From Parcubacteria group bacterium GW2011_GWB1_37_13 (lineage in GTDB: Bacteria; Patescibacteriota; Minisyncoccia; Phycocordibacterales; UBA9973): a stretch of DNA of 7,938 nucleotides. Position numbers and translations under genes: made by a program. Below the pieces are notes generated by a model that did not search any database, was not told the DNA's origin, and worked only from the letters and a program-made list of their open reading frames with translations. Shown piece after piece: positions 1-4,229 of the stretch (the first letter of the stretch is position 1; the number at the start of each line of letters is the position of its first letter). The stretch is taken from contig LBSW01000042.1 of NCBI GenBank assembly GCA_000990145.1, positions 1-7,938 on the forward strand. The letters run 5' to 3'.

Positions 1-653
1 TTTATTTTTCCGCAAGTTATTGTTTCATCCTTCTCCACTATATTTTCTTTCATCGTTGGCAAATGAGGAAATTCCGCTTGACGTTTTTTCATCATCAATA
101 TAGAAAGATTTCTGGAATATACAGGAGGATTGCCAATGCGTGAGAGAACTAAAGGTGCGCCTCCGATATGGTCCAAATGCCCATGCGTTATAATAAGCGC
201 GCGGATTTTGTCTTTGCGTTCCTCAAGATAAGTTGTATTTGGAATAACGTAATCAACTCCAGGGGTGGCTTCATTGGAAAAATGCATACCGGCATCAATA
301 ACAATAATGTCATCTGCGATTTCTATTGCTGTCATATTTTTTCCGATTTCTTCCACTCCTCCCAGCGGTATGACGCGAACTACTCCCGCTTCCGGCGGAG
401 GAATTTTTGCGTTACCAGAATTTTGATATTGACTTTTTCTGTTAAACGAAAGAAATTTTCGAGCCTGCCCGTATCTTTTTTTAGAGTACTGATAGGTAGA
501 ACTCTTCATTGATCTTTTCCTATCAGTGTCGCCTAAAGGTTTTCGACTAGGGGAAATTTTATGTTCTCCGCTTGGCTGAACAGCCATTCGAGTGGATACT
601 TTTTTATCATCAACACTTACTGCGCTGAAAGACAATCTATGTTTTTTTATCAT
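1..653 (-). CDS. rnj: Ribonuclease J, N-terminal part (runs off the window)
   Basis: This is the beginning of a ribonuclease J, a metallo-beta-lactamase/beta-CASP RNase that matures and degrades RNA in the cytoplasm. About 217 codons are present and the 3' part lies outside the window. The metal-binding motif HGHLDH is at residues 157-162, preceded by the family-typical GGVEEIGKN at about residues 98-106. Before the catalytic fold there is an extension of about 90 residues rich in Lys, Arg, Ser and Gln, which looks disordered and could bind RNA or ribosomes. The ATG at 653 is the first start after an in-frame TAA that is also the stop of the upstream gene. No Shine-Dalgarno site is visible, and a later ATG at 587 is possible. 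The gap to the upstream solute-binding protein gene is only 24 nt, so it is probably the last visible gene of the operon. The family call is firm; the exact start is less so. Confidence 0.93.
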   Translation of the reverse strand, partial: MIKKHRLSFSAVSVDDKKVSTRMAVQPSGEHKISPSRKPLGDTDRKRSMKSSTYQYSKKRYGQARKFLSFNRKSQYQNSGNAKIPPPEAGVVRVIPLGGVEEIGKNMTAIEIADDIIVIDAGMHFSNEATPGVDYVIPNTTYLEERKDKIRALIITHGHLDHIGGAPLVLSRIGNPPVYSRNLSILMMKKRQAEFPHLPTMKENIVEKDETITCGKI

Positions 654-677
654 TTTTTGTGTCGAGATTAATAATAA

Positions 678-2408
678 TTATTTGGCGAACGCTTTCCAAA
701 CATTTTCTGTTTGAGTGTACCATAAATACGCATTTAAATACCGATCTGAAAGCGAAATAATATGGTCTGTTTTAAATTCCTTAAGATTTTTTGATACTGT
801 ATATATAAAATCAGGACTGTATAAAAAAACTGCTGGCATATCTTTTTTAATTTCATCTTCAAATTGCATATATTTTTTTATTCTAGATTCTTCTTTAAGA
901 TCGATATATGCATCTTCTAAGATTTTATCTACTTTTGCATTGGTATACATAGCGACGTTAAACCCTGGATCTTTCCTCTGCGAGGAGTGCCAAAAAGCAT
1001 AGAGGTCAGACTCATAATTTATGATTTCTCCAAATAAAAGGGTGTCATATTTGCGCGGACGAATCACATTTTGATTTAAATTTCCAGTTTCAAAAGTTTT
1101 TATTTCAACTTTTATGCCAACAACCGCTAAATCTTGCTTTATCAGCTCCGCTGTTTTTGCCAATTCCGGGAAATTGCCCGTTGAAATGGAGAATTCCAGT
1201 TTTTTGGTTACTTTCTTTTTTTTCTCGGTTGTTGTTTTTTCCAAAAATCCATCTCCACCAGTTTTCCAACCATCTTTTAATAAATCATTTTTTACTTTTT
1301 GCAATAAATTTTGTCGCGGAATATCAGTTTTATCCGCCGGTTTTTTATATTGAATCATATTTGGCGGTATTGGACTATTGATTGCAGTTCCATATCCTAA
1401 AAGCACCTCTTTGACAATTTTTTCCTTATCTATTGCTTGATCAACGGATTTTATAATATTTTTATCAATGAAAAGCTGGTTTTGGTTTTGATTAAAAAAA
1501 AGTCCAAATACTCTTGGAAGAACCGAAGATTCCACCTGATATTTTTTTTCCTTCAAAATCTCCGCATTTAGAGGAGTGATAGAGCTTATTTGATCCACTT
1601 TATTCTCAATGAGAGCTTTAACGAGGTCATTCTCATTTTGATAAAAATGCAAATTTATATTTTTAATATACGGTTCGCCCAATGCAAATTTTTTAAATGG
1701 TATTAATTTATAGGAATCTATTATTCCTGATGATTGTTTGTCTGTCTTGCTTATCATATAGGGTCCTGATCCAATAGGACTTGTATTTGCGCTATTCAAT
1801 TCCATCGAAGAACCTTCCCATAAATGCGCGGGCATAATGCCAAGCGTTGTATTTTCCAAAAACGACGGATATGGCCGTTTTAAAGTGAATTTGACGGTTC
1901 TTTCATCTATTTTTTCAATATCTACGCTTTCCCAACGTACTTTATGCGGATTTTCAATAATTCCATTCTTAATTTCATTTATGGTGAACAATACGTCATT
2001 TGCGGTAACAGGTTTTCCGTCTTGGAAATACAGATTATTTTTTAAAGTGAAAGTATAGATTAAGCCATTTTCCGATTTTTCATATTTTTCCGCCAAATCC
2101 GGGATTAGTTTGCCATTGCCATTTTTTCTCACAAGTCCGGAATAAATAAGCGAAACTAAACTTAGATCGGCTTCTTCTTTTGCAAATATTGGATTTATAA
2201 AACGCGGAGTTCCAATAACGCCTAAAGATACAGATCCTCCCCGCAAGGGTACTTGCACCATAAGAGATTTATTAATATTCTGGAGTATTAATATTGTGCT
2301 CAGCAATAATATCACTATAAGCCCGGTGAAAACAACCCGTTCTTTTTTGGAGAAAGAATGAAAGGCTGAATTGATTTGTACTCTCGAGGGTAATTTAAAA
2401 TTACGCAT
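678..2408 (-). CDS. ABC-type peptide/solute-binding protein, family 5 (SBP_bac_5)
   Basis: The 576-residue protein is an extracytoplasmic solute-binding protein of family 5, the class that delivers peptides, nickel or similar ligands to ABC importers. A basic N-terminus of about 28 residues is followed by one hydrophobic segment (about residues 27-45). There is no lipobox cysteine, so it is probably anchored by an uncleaved helix. Family landmarks are IYSGLVRKNGNGKLIPDLA (about residues 88-106), the YTFTLKNNLYFQDGKPVTANDV stretch that follows it (about 118-139), and late in the protein FWHSSQ with FNVAMYTNAKVDKILEDA. No permease or ATPase gene is seen next to it, so its partner must be elsewhere or it acts alone. 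The ATG at 2408 is used, with no clear ribosome binding site. It lies 119 nt after secG and that gap is filled by a large inverted repeat, which may control its expression relative to secG. The ligand cannot be deduced. Confidence 0.92.
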   Translation of the reverse strand: MRNFKLPSRVQINSAFHSFSKKERVVFTGLIVILLLSTILILQNINKSLMVQVPLRGGSVSLGVIGTPRFINPIFAKEEADLSLVSLIYSGLVRKNGNGKLIPDLAEKYEKSENGLIYTFTLKNNLYFQDGKPVTANDVLFTINEIKNGIIENPHKVRWESVDIEKIDERTVKFTLKRPYPSFLENTTLGIMPAHLWEGSSMELNSANTSPIGSGPYMISKTDKQSSGIIDSYKLIPFKKFALGEPYIKNINLHFYQNENDLVKALIENKVDQISSITPLNAEILKEKKYQVESSVLPRVFGLFFNQNQNQLFIDKNIIKSVDQAIDKEKIVKEVLLGYGTAINSPIPPNMIQYKKPADKTDIPRQNLLQKVKNDLLKDGWKTGGDGFLEKTTTEKKKKVTKKLEFSISTGNFPELAKTAELIKQDLAVVGIKVEIKTFETGNLNQNVIRPRKYDTLLFGEIINYESDLYAFWHSSQRKDPGFNVAMYTNAKVDKILEDAYIDLKEESRIKKYMQFEDEIKKDMPAVFLYSPDFIYTVSKNLKEFKTDHIISLSDRYLNAYLWYTQTENVWKAFAK

Positions 2409-2416
2409 AAAGTGTT

Positions 2417-2532
2417 GCTAGAGGCAAAAGAACATTTATAGAGCACGGATATTTTTTTGCTAAAAAATTCCTCGCGCTCGCGCCGTCGCGCTCGCAAGTC
2501 TCTCTCTCTCTAAATGTTCTTTTGTCTCTAGC
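2417..2532. repeat. Large inverted repeat spanning the secG to SBP intergenic region
   Basis: Arms of 22 bases (2417-2438 and 2511-2532) are complementary at 21 positions and enclose 72 bases. The outer bases are GCTAGAG/CTCTAGC and the inner bases AACATTTA/TAAATGTT. The single mismatch is A·C in the minus-strand transcript but G·U in the plus-strand transcript. The right arm contains the secG stop codon and the left arm ends nine bases before the ATG of the next gene, so the structure fills the junction. It could be a small non-autonomous mobile element, an mRNA processing or stability hairpin, or an attenuator. No target-site duplication is seen beside the arms, and no transposase is present. 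Confidence 0.75.
2472..2510. repeat. GC-rich direct repeat plus (TC)6 run inside the inverted-repeat loop
   Basis: TCGCGCTCGC occurs twice (2472-2481 and 2486-2495), separated by GCCG, giving a 14-base period. The block is about 80% GC in an AT-rich window. It is followed by six TC dinucleotides at 2499-2510. Together they form most of the loop of the 2417-2532 inverted repeat. Confidence 0.7.
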
Positions 2533-2770
2533 TATTCGCTTTTATTATTATACTGAGTAATGCAAATAAAGCAAAAAGAATTCCGCAAATGATGGATAAA
2601 TAAAAAAGAAACTTCTCAAAACCTCGACGAGTATGGTAAAGGCCCCCGCTATCACTTCCACCTAGAGCGCCTCCCACTCCTGCGCTGGACTGTTGAAGTA
2701 AAATTGCTGTTACTAACACCACCGAAAGAATTATCTGCGCGTATGGCAGGATTTTTGTTACTAAATTCAT
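2528..2770 (-). CDS. secG: Preprotein translocase subunit SecG
   Basis: This 80-residue protein is SecG, the small auxiliary subunit of the SecYEG protein-export channel in the cytoplasmic membrane. It has the standard two-helix layout: hydrophobic segments at about residues 8-26 and 54-75, joined by a loop with the family signature LLQQSSAGVGGALGGSD. I chose the ATG at 2770. An in-frame TTG at 2788 would add MCNNCR, but it offers no better ribosome binding site and the shorter form has the usual SecG length. A perfect palindrome, TGCAAT-T-ATTGCA, sits at 2773-2785, two bases before this ATG. The stop codon (2528-2530) lies inside one arm of the 22-base inverted repeat that fills the gap to the next gene. 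The gene sits between the phosphatase and solute-binding protein genes on the same strand. Confidence 0.93.
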   Translation of the reverse strand: MNLVTKILPYAQIILSVVLVTAILLQQSSAGVGGALGGSDSGGLYHTRRGFEKFLFYLSIICGILFALFALLSIIIKANS

Positions 2771-2813
2771 CCTGCAATTATTGCACAAGAGAGAGAAAAG
2801 CGCAAATAAATTC

Positions 2814-2838
2814 TTTAGGTTATTTTTTTTAACCTAAA
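2814..2838. repeat. AT-rich inverted repeat over the phosphatase stop codon
   Basis: TTTAGGTTA (2814-2822) and TAACCTAAA (2830-2838) are perfect 9-bp complements around seven T. In the minus-strand mRNA this gives a stem with an A7 loop, and the phosphatase TAA (2831-2829) lies at the stem-loop junction. No U-run follows on that strand, so it does not look like an intrinsic terminator. A role in mRNA stability or coupling to secG is possible. Confidence 0.6.
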
Positions 2839-3470
2839 TCGTTCCAGACTATAAGTTTCCACTCATTCTTTTTAAAGAGGTGAGTAGTGTATGAGCATAT
2901 AGCCATACCAGTGTTGTTTATCGGATTGAAATAACTTAGCTTGTTATATTCCGAAGCAGTGAGTTTTTCTCCTTTAAGCATATAAGACACCACCATTTTT
3001 AGAAAAACTCCGTGAGTTATCATAATTATTCTTTTTTCCGGTCTCCTTGCAATATAATCTAATAATTTTTTTGCTCTTTCTTTCAAATCAACAAAATTTT
3101 CCTCATCTGCATATCGCAAGTTGTCGTTATGAAAGCTTTTATCAAGGCGGTCTATAATCTGTCTCACTTCTCTTTCTCTTACTTCGTGTCCGATTATTTC
3201 TGTTGGATTTTTTCTTTCCATCAAAAGATCGGAATATTCCACATCCATATTTAGCTCTTTCCCGATAATCTCAGCTGTTTCTTTTGTGCGTTTATATGGA
3301 CTTGAGATTATAATTTGGGGGTGTCCTCTATGTTTTGGAAATCTTTTTGCTGTTGCTAATGCTTGCTCTCTGCCTTTTTCAGTCAAAGATCCCTCTGGTC
3401 CCTGTTTGATTCTTTTAACATTAGACTCAGTTTCTCCGTGCCGCACGAAATATATTAATTTTGTCGCCAT
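2829..3470 (-). CDS. Histidine phosphatase family protein (phosphoglycerate mutase-like)
   Basis: The 213-residue protein belongs to the histidine phosphatase (phosphoglycerate mutase-like) superfamily, cytoplasmic enzymes that use a phosphohistidine intermediate. The catalytic RHG motif is at residues 10-12 (YFVRHGETESN). Other expected active-site residues are visible: Arg61 in SSPYKRTKET, Glu86 in the LLMERKNP segment and the second histidine, His153, in MITHGVFLKM. The full set of residues suggests an active enzyme, but the superfamily covers sugar phosphatases, cofactor-independent mutases and nucleotide phosphatases, so the substrate cannot be named. It is the first gene of the minus-strand operon. 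The ATG at 3470 lies 14 nt after a perfect TATAAT on the minus strand, so the leader would be very short. Its TAA is contained in a 9-bp inverted repeat (2814-2838). Confidence 0.9.
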   Translation of the reverse strand: MATKLIYFVRHGETESNVKRIKQGPEGSLTEKGREQALATAKRFPKHRGHPQIIISSPYKRTKETAEIIGKELNMDVEYSDLLMERKNPTEIIGHEVREREVRQIIDRLDKSFHNDNLRYADEENFVDLKERAKKLLDYIARRPEKRIIMITHGVFLKMVVSYMLKGEKLTASEYNKLSYFNPINNTGMAICSYTTHLFKKNEWKLIVWNDLG

Positions 3471-3484
3471 AATGTTATTTTATC

Positions 3485-3492
3485 ATTATAAT
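3485..3492. promoter_or_regulatory. Symmetrical -10 element, candidate bidirectional promoter
   Basis: ATTATAAT is its own reverse complement, so it gives a perfect TATAAT on both strands: 3490-3485 toward the phosphatase operon and 3487-3492 toward the zinc-ribbon gene. The minus-strand start would fall near 3478, only about 7 nt before the ATG at 3470. The plus-strand start would fall near 3499. No convincing -35 box is seen at 16-18 bp on either side, so the call rests on the -10 and the divergent layout. Confidence 0.45.
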
Positions 3493-3545
3493 CTTAAGTT
3501 TTTCAAGTAGTGTACAGTTAATTGATTAATTGATAATTAAAAGCT

Positions 3546-3713
3546 TTGTGTATGAAGTGTAGAGACGCGAATAACAAGCCGACGATGCAGGTGATGAAAA
3601 ATGTAAAAGTGGAGGAAAAAAACGGCAGATATTCCGCAAAGGGTCAATGCAATGTCTGCGGAGGCAATCAGTTCAAATTTCTCTCCAAGGCAGATGCTGA
3701 GGCGATGAAATAA
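3546..3713 (+). CDS. Small zinc-ribbon protein (DUF5679-like)
   Basis: A 55-residue zinc-ribbon protein that resembles the DUF5679 family; its function is not known. I place the start at TTG 3546 and not at the ATG at 3552. The longer form begins MCMKCRDANNK and so contains a first CxxC pair (residues 2 and 5). It matches the second pair CNVC in the middle of the protein, giving the four cysteines needed for one zinc site. The ATG start would lose one of them. An in-frame TAA at 3534 rules out anything much longer. No Shine-Dalgarno site is visible. It is transcribed away from the phosphatase operon and is followed 21 nt later by a small membrane peptide. Nucleic-acid binding is a common role of such ribbons, but that is only a guess here. 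Confidence 0.75.
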   Translation: MCMKCRDANNKPTMQVMKNVKVEEKNGRYSAKGQCNVCGGNQFKFLSKADAEAMK

Positions 3714-3734
3714 TTATTCACTAGAAATAAAGCT

Positions 3735-3896
3735 GTGCATGTGTCGCCGAAAAATTTTTTGTGGGTTCTACTAATCTGCGCGATAGCGCTCGTATTTCTT
3801 GCGTTTTTTCCCAATTATAAATTATTCGTGGAGGGTTTGGAAATTTTCGGACTTTTGCTTATGTATTGGTTTGTTCTGTGCACAAGCCCGCATTGA
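3735..3896 (+). CDS. Small two-helix membrane protein, unknown
   Basis: A possible 53-residue protein starting at GTG 3735, or 51 residues from GTG 3741; there is no ATG in frame. The translation has two hydrophobic stretches, FLWVLLICAIALVFLAFF and GLEIFGLLLMYWFVLC, separated by a short polar NYK loop, which fits a hairpin of two membrane helices. It uses the same frame as the zinc-ribbon gene 21 nt upstream and precedes the 18-codon basic ORF, so the three may form one short transcript ending at the terminator near 4000. I recognise no family. It is the only TGA-terminated candidate in the window. The hydrophobic pattern is the main support, and there is no ribosome binding site. Confidence 0.5.
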   Translation: MHVSPKNFLWVLLICAIALVFLAFFPNYKLFVEGLEIFGLLLMYWFVLCTSPH

Positions 3897-3922
3897 AATT
3901 AAAAATTATAGAAATAAAATTT

Positions 3923-3979
3923 TTGGCAAAAGGAGACGGACATAGAAAAGAGAAGAAGAAACCAAAGAAGAATAAATAA
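3923..3979 (+). CDS. 18-residue Lys-rich peptide MAKGDGHRKEKKKPKKNK
   Basis: A very short ORF from TTG 3923 to TAA 3979 would give MAKGDGHRKEKKKPKKNK, 10 of whose 18 residues are Lys or Arg. Upstream in-frame TTG and GTG codons could lengthen it. It is supported by a second block at 6088-6123 with the same reading frame and nearly the same peptide (RKEKKKPKKQK, then TAA), where four of the five codon differences are synonymous. Short basic peptides of this style occur in other bacteria, as far as I recall, but I know no function. It ends 17 nt before the terminator at 3997-4025. It could also be an untranslated A-rich segment. Confidence 0.38.
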   Translation: MAKGDGHRKEKKKPKKNK

Positions 3980-3996
3980 GTAAAGAGTTGGATAAG

Positions 3997-4025
3997 AAAA
4001 AACGGAAGCAAGGCTTCCGTTTTTT
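3997..4025 (+). terminator. Strong intrinsic terminator
   Basis: A perfect 13-bp stem, AAAAAACGGAAGC pairing with GCTTCCGTTTTTT around an AAG loop, ends in six T. The upstream A-run would also give a U-tail on the minus strand. It closes the small-gene cluster 3546-3979 and insulates the promoter at 4085. Confidence 0.9.
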
Positions 4026-4084
4026 CTATTTGACCCTTGGTGCCCTTCAGTTACCCTTCAAGGGTGACACTGTGGATAACTTAT

Positions 4085-4115
4085 TTTACTAATTCCCTCG
4101 GGGGGGGGGTATACT
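4085..4115 (+). promoter_or_regulatory. Promoter with G10 tract in the spacer
   Basis: A -35-like TTTACT (4085-4090) is followed by nine bases, ten G (4100-4109) and the -10-like TATACT (4110-4115), a 19-bp spacer. Transcription would begin near 4122. The layout matches the promoter at 6480-6509 base block for base block. In Neisseria porA and opc, homopolymer tracts placed like this change promoter strength by slippage. Two fewer G would bring this spacer to 17 bp. Confidence 0.6.
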
Positions 4116-4127
4116 TAGAGGTATATG

Positions 4128-4229
4128 ATCCCGTACGAAGTTCATGTTATATGTTCTTCCGGGAAGAAGAATTTTGATTATTATTTAATTTAAGTAAAAG
4201 TAATAAATATCTTTTACTTCGTACGGGAT
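4128..4229 (+). promoter_or_regulatory. mRNA leader: 14-bp inverted repeat covering the start codon, with a competing hairpin
   Basis: ATCCCGTACGAAGT (4128-4141) and ACTTCGTACGGGAT (4216-4229) are perfect complements 74 nt apart. The 5' arm would start about six bases into the mRNA and the 3' arm ends on the first two bases of the ATG at 4228. A second hairpin, AAGTAAAAG (4192-4200) with CTTTTACTT (4211-4219), shares 4216-4219 with it, so the two cannot form together. A third small hairpin lies between them (TTCTTC/GAAGAA, 4154-4168). This looks like a two-state translational switch; the trigger is unknown. No Shine-Dalgarno site precedes the ATG. Confidence 0.6.

Noticed and set aside
168..512. 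Open frame of 114 codons on the plus strand
   Set aside because: It is antisense to the clear RNase J coding sequence, and its translation shows no family features.
673..682. AATAATTATT palindrome over the SBP stop codon
   Set aside because: It is made only of A and T and too short; unlike the two repeats at 2417 and 2814 it is expected by chance.
2315..2497. Open frame of 60 codons on the minus strand over the GC-rich block
   Set aside because: It overlaps the SBP start in another frame, and its Arg-rich start comes from the repeat itself.
2773..2785. Palindrome TGCAAT-T-ATTGCA just before the secG ATG
   Set aside because: Six-base arms in AT-rich DNA are expected a few times per window, and it cannot fold as RNA with a one-base loop. 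An operator role has no other support.
4071..4079. TGTGGATAA, a perfect DnaA box (TTATCCACA on the other strand)
   Set aside because: It is a single copy, with no cluster, AT-rich unwinding array or dnaA/dnaN gene nearby, so an origin is not supported. It might act as a DnaA regulatory site for the promoter at 4085, but one 9-mer can be chance.
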